From assembly GCF_013378445.1 (NCBI RefSeq), contig NZ_JABXYK010000004.1, positions 1 to 64,000 on the forward strand: DNA of 64,000 bases, read 5' to 3'. A model generated the notes under the pieces. It had not been told where the DNA came from and did no database searches. It saw only the letters and a program-made list of their open reading frames with translations. A program made the position numbers and the translations under genes. Shown piece after piece: positions 36,517 through 45,589 of the stretch (within the stretch, counting starts at the first letter, position 1; each line of letters opens with the position of its first letter). Origin of the DNA: Mycoplana rhizolycopersici. GTDB lineage: Bacteria; Pseudomonadota; Alphaproteobacteria; Rhizobiales; Rhizobiaceae.

Positions 36517-37581
36517 TCAGGTCGTGCCGATCGCCGTGATCCAGTGGCGGAGCAGGCTGCCGCCCTCTCCAATGCCGTTTGCCGCAGGTTCCGGCGGCAA
36601 CATCGCGGCCATCGTCCGCGCATCGCTGGGCGTCATCCCGTAGCGCGCCTTGAAGGCGCGGATGAAGGCGGACATGTCGAAGAAGCCGTGCGCGTAGGCG
36701 ATCTCGGCAATCGTTCGGACCTCGGCGCGCCGGGAGGTCAGGGCGCGAAAGACCCGGACGAGGCGGCGATTGCGGATGTGGCGCGCTACTCCCTCCAGCG
36801 GTTCGAACAGGCGGTAGAGCGCTGCCCGGGAAAGCCCCATCTCGCGGCAGATGAGGTCAGGGCCGAGATCGGCGCGGCCGAGGTTGTCATCGATGTAGCG
36901 GCAGACGCGGACGATGACGGAGGCCGAAATGCTTCTCTGCACGTCTTCCCGGCCGGCGTTCGACAGCGCGAGGCTCGCCAGCAATTGAGCGGTTGCCTGC
37001 GCCACCATTTCCGTCTCTCCGGCCGCGATGCTGTGGCGTTCGCGCCAGGTGGTGGCCAAGTGCGAGGCAAACAGTCGGGCCGCGGTGGTGTCCGCCTGCA
37101 GCACCCTGTCGTGCAGGCGATCGAGATCGGCCTCGCTGTCCGATATCAGCGTGCGCGGCACTGCGATCGTGACATTGCGGCAGTGTTGGACGGTGGTGGC
37201 GATTGTCCGCGTCAGATCGCTGATGAAGATGTCGCCCGGCCGCGAAACGATCTCGCGTCCATCGACGATGCGCACGTCAGAGCCCTCGGTGATCATCTGC
37301 ACGAGGACGAGTTCGAGCCCTGTCTGCGCGACCTTGCGTTCGTTCCGCTCGTATCGGTAGTGCGCGCCGGTCATGCCGGCGAGGCCGAGGATCATCCGGC
37401 CGATCTGAGCGCTGTGGAACTGCAGATCGAAGGTCCCGTTCTCCGCCTGGTCGGTCATCCAGGCGTCGAATACCGGGGCGCAGGCGTATTCGAACACCTC
37501 GAAGGAGGCGCGGCCCTGGGCTGCCCCCGCGGTGATCGCAATCTCGGGTAGTTGGATCTGCTGTTGCATGGATCGCGGCAT
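36517..37581 (-). CDS. AraC-family transcriptional regulator
   Basis: 354 residues: an N-terminal AraC_binding_2-type ligand/dimer domain and a C-terminal double helix-turn-helix (LICREMGLSRAALYRLFEPL; TIAEIAYAHGFFDMSAFIRA; FKARYGMTPSDAR). The start could be 37581 or 37569 (MQQQIQLPE); neither has a clear ribosome site. It lies between the small secreted protein and the dctA terminator, so its target is not obvious. Confidence 0.9.
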   Translation of the reverse strand: MPRSMQQQIQLPEIAITAGAAQGRASFEVFEYACAPVFDAWMTDQAENGTFDLQFHSAQIGRMILGLAGMTGAHYRYERNERKVAQTGLELVLVQMITEGSDVRIVDGREIVSRPGDIFISDLTRTIATTVQHCRNVTIAVPRTLISDSEADLDRLHDRVLQADTTAARLFASHLATTWRERHSIAAGETEMVAQATAQLLASLALSNAGREDVQRSISASVIVRVCRYIDDNLGRADLGPDLICREMGLSRAALYRLFEPLEGVARHIRNRRLVRVFRALTSRRAEVRTIAEIAYAHGFFDMSAFIRAFKARYGMTPSDARTMAAMLPPEPAANGIGEGGSLLRHWITAIGTT

Positions 37582-37690
37582 GGTGCGGATGATCGCACTA
37601 CCGTTAACGTATAAAGCTTAACAAACGAAGCGGCATTCAGCCGGCGCCGCGCAAAAACAACGCCTTACGCCAATGCCTTGCCCGGTTCGC

Positions 37691-37720
37691 AAAAAAGCCC
37701 GCCTGTGCAGGCGGGCTTTC
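37691..37720 (-). terminator. Intrinsic terminator of dctA
   Basis: Arms GCCCGCCTG / CAGGCGGGC with a 2-base centre, flanked by A6 on one side and TTTCTTTC on the other, so it can act in both directions. On the minus strand the stem is followed by T6, 36 bases after the dctA stop. Confidence 0.88.
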
Positions 37721-37755
37721 TTTCTGGCCTTGCGGCCGGTCTTCCTTGGGAGGAA

Positions 37756-39087
37756 TTATTCTGCCGGTTGCAGCGCGGGGGCAGGGATTTGCTCTTCGGC
37801 CGGGTGCCCTGCCAGTGCCTCGTTGAGCTTTTCCACGTCCAGTTCGTTTTCCCAGCGGGCCACGACGATGGTCGCGACGGCGTTGCCCACGAAGTTTGTC
37901 AGCGCCCGGCATTCCGACATGAAGCGGTCGATACCGAGGATCAGCGCCATGCCGGCGACGGGAACGGACGGCACGACGGAAAGCGTCGCAGCGAGCGTGA
38001 TGAAACCGGCGCCGGTGATGCCGGCAGCACCCTTGGAGCTCAGCATCGCGACGAGCAGCAGCAGGATCTGGTCGCCGATCGACAGGTCGATACCGACGGC
38101 CTGCGCGATGAAGAGCGCTGCGAGGGTCATGTAGATGTTGGTGCCGTCGAGGTTGAAGGAGTAGCCGGTGGGGATCACCAGGCCGACAACCGAGCGCTTG
38201 CAGCCGGCGCGCTCCATCTTCTGCATCAGCCCTGGCAGGGCAGCTTCCGACGAGGAGGTGCCGAGCACGAGCAACAGCTCCTCCTTGATGTAGCGGATGA
38301 GTGCCACGATGGAGAAGCCGTTATAGCGGGCGACCGCCCCGAGCACGACGAACACGAACAGCAGCGAGGTGATGTAGAAGGTCGCGATCAGGAAAGCCAG
38401 GTTGGCGACCGAACCGATCCCGTACTTGCCGATGGTGAAGGCCATCGCGCCGAAGGCGCCGATCGGTGCAGCCTTCATCAGGATCGCCACCAGCCGGAAG
38501 ATCGGCGCGGTCAGCGCGTGGAGGAAGTCGACGACCGGCTTGCCGTGATCGCCGACCATGCCGAGCGCGATGCCGAACAGGACGGAGAAGAACAGCACCT
38601 GCAGGATATCGCCATCGGCGAATGCGCCGACGATCGTCTGCGGGATGACGTTCATCAGGAAGCCGGTGATCGTCGATTCATGCGCCTTGGCGGCGTAGGT
38701 CGATACCGCATTGGCATCCAGGGTCGCCGGATCGATGTTCATGCCGGCGCCGGGCTGGACGACGTTTGCCACCACCATGCCGACCACGAGTGCCAGCGTG
38801 GAGAACGTCAGGAAGTAGATCATCGCCTTGCCGGCGACTCGGCCGACCTTCTTCAGATCGGACATGCCGGCAATGCCGGTTGCAACCGTCAGGAAGATCA
38901 CCGGCGCGATGATCATCTTCACCAGCTTGATGAAGGCGTCGCCGAGCGGCTTCAGGCCGGCGCCGAATTCCGGGTAGTAGTGGCCCACGAGCATGCCGGC
39001 GATGATCGCGACGATGACCTGGAAATAGAGGTGCCGGTAGAAAGGCAGCGGCGCGCGCGGCGCCTCTGTTACAGATGCAATGTTCAT
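37756..39087 (-). CDS. dctA: C4-dicarboxylate transporter DctA
   Basis: Proton-coupled importer of succinate, fumarate and malate in the inner membrane, essential for carbon supply to bacteroids in rhizobial symbiosis. 443 residues with the family landmarks [59 protein letters not shown] and [16 protein letters not shown]. The gene is divergent from dctBD. A sigma-54 promoter and paired DctD-type sites lie in the 222-base gap. It ends in a strong terminator. Confidence 0.97.
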   Translation of the reverse strand: MNIASVTEAPRAPLPFYRHLYFQVIVAIIAGMLVGHYYPEFGAGLKPLGDAFIKLVKMIIAPVIFLTVATGIAGMSDLKKVGRVAGKAMIYFLTFSTLALVVGMVVANVVQPGAGMNIDPATLDANAVSTYAAKAHESTITGFLMNVIPQTIVGAFADGDILQVLFFSVLFGIALGMVGDHGKPVVDFLHALTAPIFRLVAILMKAAPIGAFGAMAFTIGKYGIGSVANLAFLIATFYITSLLFVFVVLGAVARYNGFSIVALIRYIKEELLLVLGTSSSEAALPGLMQKMERAGCKRSVVGLVIPTGYSFNLDGTNIYMTLAALFIAQAVGIDLSIGDQILLLLVAMLSSKGAAGITGAGFITLAATLSVVPSVPVAGMALILGIDRFMSECRALTNFVGNAVATIVVARWENELDVEKLNEALAGHPAEEQIPAPALQPAE

Positions 39088-39158
39088 GATGTCCTCCTTC
39101 GTGCCCTCACCACTATTGGCTCTTCCCGGGGCGGATCTCTGATTTGGTCAGGAGGTCA

Positions 39159-39173
39159 GCAAGCGGCGTGCCA
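39159..39173 (-). promoter_or_regulatory. Sigma-54 (-24/-12) promoter of dctA
   Basis: Minus-strand TGGCACGCCGCTTGC, a full match with GG-N10-GC spacing, about 70 bases before the dctA start. AT-rich sequence between it and the upstream sites (39178-39225) would suit IHF-assisted bending. Confidence 0.9.
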
Positions 39174-39249
39174 GATGCCATAATTTTGTTGTAAGGTATT
39201 GGATATAAACAATATTATAGCCTTGAAGGCGTGCCGGCTTGCGCGGCAG

Positions 39250-39298
39250 TGTGCGGAATGTCGCTCAAAATATCTTGAGAAATGTGCGGATTTATGCT
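39250..39298. promoter_or_regulatory. Tandem DctD upstream activator sites
   Basis: Two copies of TGTGCGGA begin at 39250 and 39283, exactly 33 bases (about three helical turns) apart. The first continues into CGCTCA, giving partial symmetry. They are centred roughly 110 and 145 bases upstream of the predicted dctA start, the arrangement known for rhizobial dctA. Confidence 0.78.
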
Positions 39299-39309
39299 CG
39301 GGATGAAGG

Positions 39310-41163
39310 ATGACCAAGGCCACTTCATCCGTGTTCGCCGGCGGGTCGGGCCTGTGGGTCAGGCGGCCCTGGATGCTCTTTGCGCTGGTTGCGCTCGTTC
39401 TCTTCCTGGCGACGGTCCATTTCGCGGGCATCTTTGGACGGGCCTCAGCCCTGTCCTCGCTGGAGGCGCAGGGACGTGCCGAAGCGAACCTGAAAATCTC
39501 CCTGCTGCGGGCCGTGCTCGAACGCCCGCGCGCGCTGCCCTTCGTCCTGTCGCTCGACCGTGACGTGCAGGAAACCCTGGCCTCCGGTGACGCGGCCAGC
39601 CGACAGGCGCTGGACCGCAAGCTTGAGGATCTGGTGGTCGGGACCAGCGCGTCGGTGCTCTACGTTATCGACACGACGGGCGTCGCCATTTCCGCCAGCA
39701 ACTGGCGCGAGCCGACGAGCTTCGTCGGCGTCGACTACTCCTTCCGTGAATACTTTTCCAAGGCTATGAAGGAGGGGACGGCGGAGCATTTCGCGCTCGG
39801 CAACATCAGCAAGCGCCCCGGGCTCTACATTTCCCATCGCGTCGGCCCGGCCGAGGCGCCACTCGGCGTCGTCGTCGTCAAGATGGAGTTCGACCAGCTG
39901 GAAAGCGACTGGCGCGACACGCAGCGCCCCTCCTACGTCACCGACGCAAACAATGTGGTGCTGATCACGAGCATTCCATCCTGGCGTTTCATGACGACAG
40001 TGCCGCTGCCGCCGGAGCGGCTGGCAGCCATTCGCCGGAGCCTGCAGTTCGGCGAGGCACCATTGGTGCCTCTGCCCTTCGCGGAGGTCGAGCGGCTCGG
40101 AGACGCAACCAGCGTGGTGCGCACCGTGCTTCCGGGGAGCAAGGAGGAGGATTACCTTCGGCTCGTCGCCCCGGTGGCTTCCACGCCGTGGCAGTTCGAG
40201 TATCTGGCTCCGATCGATGCCGCAGTTGCAGCCGCCGAGAGGGAGGCGCGGCTTGCCGCCGTTCTCGGGCTTGGCGGTCTGCTGCTTGCGGCCGCGATAT
40301 GGCTGCGCCGGCGAGAGGGGTTGATCGCGGCGCGCGAGCGCGAGCAGCGGGCGCGCGAAGATCTGGAACGGCGCGTGGTCGAGCGCACCGCCGATCTCAG
40401 TCTCGCACGCGATCGGCTGCAGGCGGAGATTTCCGGTCACCGGGCGACCGAGGCCCAGTTGCAGACGGTGCAGCAGGATCTCGTCCATGCCAACCGGCTG
40501 GCGATCCTCGGGCAGGTCGCCGCCGGCGTCGCCCATGAGATCAACCAGCCGGTCGCGACCATCCGCGCCTATGCCGACAATTCGAAGGTTTTCCTTGAGC
40601 GGCAGCAGACCGCGCCGGCGATCGAAAACCTCGAACTGATCGCCGGTCTGACGGAGCGGATCGGTGCGATAACCGCCGACCTCAAGGCGCTGGCGCGCAA
40701 AGGCCGCGCGGAGGCCGCGCCCGTTGCTCTGGCGGACGTTATCGACGGTGCGGTGATGCTTCTGCGCAGCCGCTTCACCGGACGCCTGGAGCGTCTTGCA
40801 ATCGAAATGCCGCCGCCTGGTCTGGAGGTGATGGGAAACCGGCTCAGGCTCGAGCAGGTCTTCATCAACCTCTTCCAGAACGCGCTGGAGGCGGTGGAGG
40901 ATCAGCCGGACGGGCGCGTCGGCGTCACCGTTCGCCTGACGGACGACGAAGCCGTGGTCGCTGTCGAAGACAACGGTCCCGGCATTGCGCCGGAAATCCT
41001 CGACGCTCTGTTCGAGCCCTTCAACACCTCCAAGGAGAAGGGTCTTGGCCTCGGCCTGATCATCTCCAAGGATATCGTTGCGGACTATGGCGGGCGCATC
41101 GAGGTGGAGAGCGGCGCGGATGGAGCCCGCTTCCGCGTACATTTGCGAAAGGCTGGAAAATGA
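39310..41163 (+). CDS. dctB: C4-dicarboxylate sensor kinase DctB
   Basis: Membrane histidine kinase of 617 residues activating DctD. One membrane segment (about 20-42), a periplasmic double-cache sensor region to about 305 ([20 protein letters not shown]), a second membrane segment (about 312-335), a coiled coil (about 340-395), the H-box [18 protein letters not shown] with phospho-His near 409, and the HATPase ([37 protein letters not shown]). The gene overlaps dctD by 4 bases. Confidence 0.95.
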   Translation: MTKATSSVFAGGSGLWVRRPWMLFALVALVLFLATVHFAGIFGRASALSSLEAQGRAEANLKISLLRAVLERPRALPFVLSLDRDVQETLASGDAASRQALDRKLEDLVVGTSASVLYVIDTTGVAISASNWREPTSFVGVDYSFREYFSKAMKEGTAEHFALGNISKRPGLYISHRVGPAEAPLGVVVVKMEFDQLESDWRDTQRPSYVTDANNVVLITSIPSWRFMTTVPLPPERLAAIRRSLQFGEAPLVPLPFAEVERLGDATSVVRTVLPGSKEEDYLRLVAPVASTPWQFEYLAPIDAAVAAAEREARLAAVLGLGGLLLAAAIWLRRREGLIAAREREQRAREDLERRVVERTADLSLARDRLQAEISGHRATEAQLQTVQQDLVHANRLAILGQVAAGVAHEINQPVATIRAYADNSKVFLERQQTAPAIENLELIAGLTERIGAITADLKALARKGRAEAAPVALADVIDGAVMLLRSRFTGRLERLAIEMPPPGLEVMGNRLRLEQVFINLFQNALEAVEDQPDGRVGVTVRLTDDEAVVAVEDNGPGIAPEILDALFEPFNTSKEKGLGLGLIISKDIVADYGGRIEVESGADGARFRVHLRKAGK

Positions 41164-42518
41164 GCGCCTCAACACCGGTGATGCTCGTCGACGACGACCG
41201 GGACCTGCTGCGGGCGACCGCGCAAACGCTCCAACTCTCAGGGTTCGACGTTGTGCCGCTGCCCTCCGCTGCAAAGGCGTTGCCGGCGATCGATGCCGGC
41301 TTCGAGGGGGTCGTGGTCTCCGACATCCGCATGCCCGGCATGGACGGCCTGGAGTTCTACCAGCGCATTCGCGCGATCGACGAGGAGATACCGGTAATCC
41401 TGGTGACGGGCCATGGCGATATCCCGATGGCCGTGAACGCTATCCGCGACGGCGTCTACGACTTCATCGCCAAGCCCTTTCCGGCCGAGCAACTGAACCA
41501 GTGCGTCCGCCGCGCGGCGGAGAAGCGGCGGCTGGTCATGGAGAACCGCCGCCTGCGCGAGGCTGCGAATGCCGCCGGCGACGATCTTCCACTGATCGGC
41601 CAGACCCCGGCCATGGAGCGCCTTCGCCAGACCCTGAGGCAGATCGCGGAAACGGATGTCGACGTGCTCGTGACCGGGGAGACGGGCAGCGGCAAGGAGG
41701 TCGTTGCCCGCCTGCTGCATGACTGGAGCCGCCGGTCGGGCGGCAATTTCGTGGCACTCAACTGCGGGGCCCTGCCCGAGCAGATCATCGAAAGCGAGCT
41801 CTTCGGCCACGAGCCCGGCGCCTTTACCGGCGCCCAGAAGAAGCGGGTCGGACGGATCGAGCATTCGAGCGGTGGCACGCTGTTCCTGGACGAGATCGAA
41901 AGCATGCCGCTCTCGGCTCAGGTGCAGATGCTGCGCGTGCTCGAAATGCGTGAAGTCACGCCGCTCGGCACCAACGAGGTCCGGCCGGTCGACCTGCGCG
42001 TCGTCGCTGCCGCGAAGGTCGATCTCGGCGATCCATCGCAACGCCGGACCTTTCGCGAAGACCTCTACTACCGCCTCAACGTGGTCGCCGTCACCATTCC
42101 GCCATTGCGGGAGCGGCGGGAGGACGTGCCGCTGCTTTTCAGTTATTTCGCCGAGCGTGCCGCACGGCGCTTCGGGCGTGCGGTGCCAAAGCTTTCGCCG
42201 GCGACGGCGAGGCATCTGGCCGAGCATGCCTGGCCCGGCAATGTGAGGGAACTTTCGCATTTCGCCGAGCGTGTCGTCCTCGGCCTCGAACCTGCGGCTG
42301 CCGCAGCGAATGCGCCGGCCTCCGGCGATGGGCCGCCGGCGACCCTTCCCGAACGGCTCGAAAGTTACGAGGCGAAGATCATTCGCGAGACGCTGCGCTC
42401 GTTCGAAGGCAACGTACAGCAGACCATCGCCGCCCTCGGCATTCCGCGCAAGACGTTCTACGACAAACTCCAGCGGCACGGTATCGTTCGCAGCGACTTC
42501 TCCGGCAAGGCGTCCTGA
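41160..42518 (+). CDS. dctD: C4-dicarboxylate response regulator DctD
   Basis: Sigma-54 activator of dctA, 452 residues. Receiver domain with Asp55 ([13 protein letters not shown]) and Lys in [15 protein letters not shown]+ domain with [18 protein letters not shown] and [15 protein letters not shown]-terminal Fis-type helix-turn-helix ([20 protein letters not shown]). It overlaps dctB by 4 bases, and its sites and target promoter lie in the dctA-dctB gap. Confidence 0.96.
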   Translation: MSASTPVMLVDDDRDLLRATAQTLQLSGFDVVPLPSAAKALPAIDAGFEGVVVSDIRMPGMDGLEFYQRIRAIDEEIPVILVTGHGDIPMAVNAIRDGVYDFIAKPFPAEQLNQCVRRAAEKRRLVMENRRLREAANAAGDDLPLIGQTPAMERLRQTLRQIAETDVDVLVTGETGSGKEVVARLLHDWSRRSGGNFVALNCGALPEQIIESELFGHEPGAFTGAQKKRVGRIEHSSGGTLFLDEIESMPLSAQVQMLRVLEMREVTPLGTNEVRPVDLRVVAAAKVDLGDPSQRRTFREDLYYRLNVVAVTIPPLRERREDVPLLFSYFAERAARRFGRAVPKLSPATARHLAEHAWPGNVRELSHFAERVVLGLEPAAAAANAPASGDGPPATLPERLESYEAKIIRETLRSFEGNVQQTIAALGIPRKTFYDKLQRHGIVRSDFSGKAS

Positions 42519-42634
42519 AAACGCCGGCGGACATGCTGGTTGAACGCTGTGTTCACCGCGGCAGGCATGCTTTTGCCGTGCCCCGCACGCGCACGCTCTT
42601 GCAATAGGTGGCTGTCTGGATCTATCTATAGGGG

Positions 42635-42775
42635 GTTCTCAGGGCGGGGTGTAATTCCCCACCGGCGGTATCGGGAGAAATCCCGGAGCCCGCGAGCGCT
42701 TCCGGTCCACAGCCGGAGGGTCAGCAGATCCGGTGAGAGGCCGGAGCCGACGGTATAGTCCGGATGGAAGAGAGC
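42635..42775 (+). promoter_or_regulatory. FMN riboswitch (RFN element)
   Basis: Leader RNA that binds flavin mononucleotide and lowers ribB expression. The conserved segments are present in order: CAGGGCGGGGTGTAATTCCC, CACCGGCGGTAT, the variable arm with AGCCCGCGAGCG, CCGGTGAGAGGCCGGAGCCG and AGTCCGGATGGAAGAGAG. The closing P1 pairing is GTTCTC with GAGAGC. About 120 bases lead to the ribB start and contain a CGCTCGC-TT-GCGAGCG hairpin (42834-42849) and CCAG/CTGG pairing near the ribosome site. There is no T-tract, so translational control is more likely than termination. Confidence 0.95.
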
Positions 42776-42895
42776 AACGCGGCAGGCGCTTTCCGTGTGA
42801 GAGCTGCCCATGCTTGTTCGCCCAAGGGATTTTCGCTCGCTTGCGAGCGGTGAAAAACAGCCAGTTCGCTGGCGGACCCTTGAAAGGCTATGGAA

Positions 42896-43537
42896 ATGAC
42901 GCTTTCGAATATTGAAGATGCAATCGCAGCGATCAGCCGCGGCGAGATGGTTGTGGTCGTGGACGACGAGAACCGGGAGAACGAAGGCGATATCGTCATC
43001 GCGTCGCAGACCGTTACCCCCGCCTCGATCGCCTTCATGATGAACCACGCACGCGGCCTCATCTGCGTGTCGATGGAAGGCGAGCGGCTCGATACGCTCG
43101 ACATCCCGTTGATGGTTCCCAACAATACCGATTCCCACAAGACGGCGTTCACGGTGTCGGTCGACTACCTTCCGACCACCACGACCGGCATATCGGCCGC
43201 CGAGCGCGCCGCGACAGTCCTCGCGCTGGTGGACGAGGCATCCAAGCCGGAGGATTTCGCGCGACCGGGCCACATCTTCCCGCTGCGGGCCAATCCGCGC
43301 GGCGTGCTAGGCCGGCCCGGCCATACCGAGGCTGCCGTCGATCTCGCCCGCCTGGCGGGACTTGCGCCTTCCGGGGTGATTTGCGAGATCGCCAACGACG
43401 ACGGCACCATGGCGCGCCTGCCGCAGCTGAAGGTGTTTGCCGAAAAGCACAATCTTCTTCTTGTATCGATCGAAGACCTGATCGCCTATCGCCGGCGGAC
43501 CGAAGCCGCCGACGTCGAGATCCGTTCGGTGGCCTGA
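42896..43537 (+). CDS. ribB: 3,4-dihydroxy-2-butanone 4-phosphate synthase
   Basis: Makes the four-carbon precursor of riboflavin from ribulose 5-phosphate. 213 residues from ATG 42896, chosen because GAAAGG is 8 bases upstream; an ATG at 42890 is also in frame. Catalytic motifs are VVDDENRENEGDIVIA, the NHARGLICVSM segment and HIFPLRANPRGVLGRPGHTE. It has only the RibB domain, with no fused GTP cyclohydrolase. It is directly downstream of the FMN riboswitch and alone, so it may be an extra ribB copy. Confidence 0.95.
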   Translation: MTLSNIEDAIAAISRGEMVVVVDDENRENEGDIVIASQTVTPASIAFMMNHARGLICVSMEGERLDTLDIPLMVPNNTDSHKTAFTVSVDYLPTTTTGISAAERAATVLALVDEASKPEDFARPGHIFPLRANPRGVLGRPGHTEAAVDLARLAGLAPSGVICEIANDDGTMARLPQLKVFAEKHNLLLVSIEDLIAYRRRTEAADVEIRSVA

Positions 43538-43558
43538 GGCACGCTGACCGGAAGCTCT

Positions 43559-43582
43559 GCCCGCCGGCACGCGGCGGCGGGC
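43559..43582. terminator. GC-rich hairpin after ribB
   Basis: Arms GCCCGCCG / CGGCGGGC between the convergent ribB and TauE/SafE genes, 22 bases after the ribB stop. There is no T-tract, so it is only a possible terminator. Confidence 0.45.
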
Positions 43583-43595
43583 GACGCTCACCTAT

Positions 43596-44357
43596 TCACG
43601 GCCGCAGCAGCATTTCGGCGCCGAGAAGTGCCAGGCCGAGCAGGAAGAACAGGCGGAACGTGCGCGGGCTGACCCTGTCGCGGATGCGCTGGCCGAGCCA
43701 CATGCCGGCGAGTGCGGGAACCACGGACAGCAGCGAAAGCGCCAGATTGTCGGGGCGGAAAGCGTCCCGCCAGACGAGAGCGGCAGCCAGAGCGACGGTC
43801 GAGACGGTGAACGAGAGGCCGAGCGACTGGACGAGATCGTCCTTCCCGAGATCGAGCGACTGGAGATAGGGAACGGCCGGGATCACGAAGACGCCGGTTG
43901 CACCCGTGACGAGGCCGGTGGCAAGGCCTACCGCCGGCGACAGCCGCCTCTCCCACGTTTCCGGCACCCGGATCGGCCGAACGAACAGTGTATAGCCCGC
44001 ATAGGCAACCAGTGCGCCGCCCAGCGCCTTTGTGGTGGCGTCCGTATCGCCGCTTGCCAGCATCGCGGATCCGGCCGATGTGCCGATGACAATTGCCGCC
44101 AACATTCCCCGGAAACGTCGAAACAACGGGCCGAAGCCCGGACCTGTTGCCAGTTGCCAGATATTGGTGACCAAAGAGGGAGCCAGCAGCAATCCGGCGG
44201 CGGCAAGCGGGGAGAGCAGCGCTCCCAGCAGTCCCATCGCCACGGTGGGCAGCCCCATGCCGGTGACGCCCTTCACGAACCCGGCGACCACGAACGTGAT
44301 GAAGGCGACAACAGGGAGGAAGCGCGGATCGACGGTCATGCATTGTGGATAGTGCAT
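43596..44357 (-). CDS. Sulfite exporter TauE/SafE family protein
   Basis: 253-residue membrane protein with about eight hydrophobic segments and the TauE/SafE look (FVVAGFVKGVTGMGLPTVAMG; GLATGLVTGATGVFVIPAVP). Family members export sulfite or small organic sulfur or carboxylate compounds, or act in uptake. Start 44357 or 44339 (MTVDPRFLPV) cannot be settled. The LysR gene begins divergently 68 bases away and probably controls it. Confidence 0.88.
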   Translation of the reverse strand: MHYPQCMTVDPRFLPVVAFITFVVAGFVKGVTGMGLPTVAMGLLGALLSPLAAAGLLLAPSLVTNIWQLATGPGFGPLFRRFRGMLAAIVIGTSAGSAMLASGDTDATTKALGGALVAYAGYTLFVRPIRVPETWERRLSPAVGLATGLVTGATGVFVIPAVPYLQSLDLGKDDLVQSLGLSFTVSTVALAAALVWRDAFRPDNLALSLLSVVPALAGMWLGQRIRDRVSPRTFRLFFLLGLALLGAEMLLRP

Positions 44358-44425
44358 TCCAGCCGCCCTGCAATGCGGAAGAACCGCAGTTAGCCTTCGG
44401 CTAGTCCGAAGGCTGGGCTTGCATT

Positions 44426-45340
44426 ATGCTGCCGCTCATGCGCTTCGACCTGATTGACCTCAAGCTGTTTCTCGCCGTGGTGGACGCTGGCAGCATTACC
44501 CGTGGGGCAGTGGACTGCGGCCTTTCGCTGTCTGCCGCCAGCGAACGCCTGAGAGACATGGAGGCCGATGGCGGCGTAGCACTTCTGGAGCGCGGGCGGC
44601 GTGGCGTGTTGCCGACAAGGGCGGGTGAGGCGCTTGCCCATCACGCCCGCCTTATCCACCGCCAAATGGGGCAGATGCGCGGCGAGCTTGCCGAACACGC
44701 GGCAAGCCTGCGTACGACGATCCGGCTGCATGCGAACACGGCGGCGGTGGCGGAACTGCTGCCGGCGCGCCTCGCGCCGTGGATGGCGGCGCATCCGCGG
44801 GTCGATGTTGAATTGAAGGAGCGGCAAAGCAACGAGATCGCCCGTGCGGTGCGGGCGGGCTTTGCGGAGATCGGTATCCTCTCCGATGCCGTCGATACGT
44901 CGGGTCTCACGCTGCGGCCGTTCGCCGTCGACCGGCTGGTCGTGGTCGCAGCGCCGGACGATCCTTGCGCTGCGGAAAAGGCACTTTCCTTCTCGCGGAT
45001 CATTGATCGGCATTTCGTCGGCCTTGCCAGCGGCGCGCTGCAGGATCACATCGAACTGCAGGCCGCCAAAGCGGGATACAGGCTACAGATGCGCCTGCGC
45101 GTGGCCAATTTCGAAGGCATTGGCCGCATGGCGGCGGCAGGCGTCGGCCTTGGCATCGTCCCCGAGACGGCCGCGCGCCGCCATCGCGGAACACCAAAGC
45201 TGGCAATCGTCCGGCTCACGGACGATTGGGCAGTTCGCCGGCTTGCGGTCTGCACTCTCTCGCAGGAGAAACCGGCAGCCCCCGCCTTGGATCTCGTGGA
45301 GCATCTCGCAGCCTTTTCGCGCTCTTCGCGCGGTGGATAG
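44426..45340 (+). CDS. LysR-family transcriptional regulator
   Basis: 304 residues with an N-terminal winged helix (FDLIDLKLFLAVVDAGSITR, LSLSAASERLRDMEADGGVA) and a LysR effector domain. The start may instead be ATG 44438 (MRFDLIDLKLF). Divergent from the TauE/SafE gene with a 68-base gap, the normal arrangement for regulator and target. Confidence 0.9.
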   Translation: MLPLMRFDLIDLKLFLAVVDAGSITRGAVDCGLSLSAASERLRDMEADGGVALLERGRRGVLPTRAGEALAHHARLIHRQMGQMRGELAEHAASLRTTIRLHANTAAVAELLPARLAPWMAAHPRVDVELKERQSNEIARAVRAGFAEIGILSDAVDTSGLTLRPFAVDRLVVVAAPDDPCAAEKALSFSRIIDRHFVGLASGALQDHIELQAAKAGYRLQMRLRVANFEGIGRMAAAGVGLGIVPETAARRHRGTPKLAIVRLTDDWAVRRLAVCTLSQEKPAAPALDLVEHLAAFSRSSRGG

Positions 45341-45455
45341 TCAAATCCGCCGCCGGGCCGGAGCGGGTTAACTAAACAATATCGTCCCTCTCACATGATC
45401 AGTGGGTCCCCGACATCGCGGCGTCTGACGCTGCGGTGCAGCGACGATTGTCTCT

Positions 45456-45505
45456 TGCCATGTTGAGTGATTTGCGTATCACTAAACATATTGCTCAACA
45501 TGGCA
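45456..45505. promoter_or_regulatory. Nested inverted repeats upstream of the polyol-type operon
   Basis: Outer perfect 12-base arms TGCCATGTTGAG (45456-45467) and CTCAACATGGCA (45494-45505) enclose a second inverted repeat AGTGAT-N6-ATCACT (45466-45483). They lie 85-135 bases before the binding-protein start, in the 249-base gap after the LysR gene. An operator for a repressor of the operon is the simplest reading; a stem in the leader RNA is the alternative. Confidence 0.6.
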
Positions 45506-45589
45506 GAGTGAGGGCCGTGCCGGGCATGGAGGTGCAGGGAGTTTTCCGAAGGGCGGCGTGGGGCTTCCTTTCGAATCTGGGAGGATTTC

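Noticed and set aside
45341-45589. GntR-type ACTCATNATACCAG element before the polyol-type operon
   Set aside because: The 249-base gap was read for it and no copy was found; a different inverted repeat is present instead.
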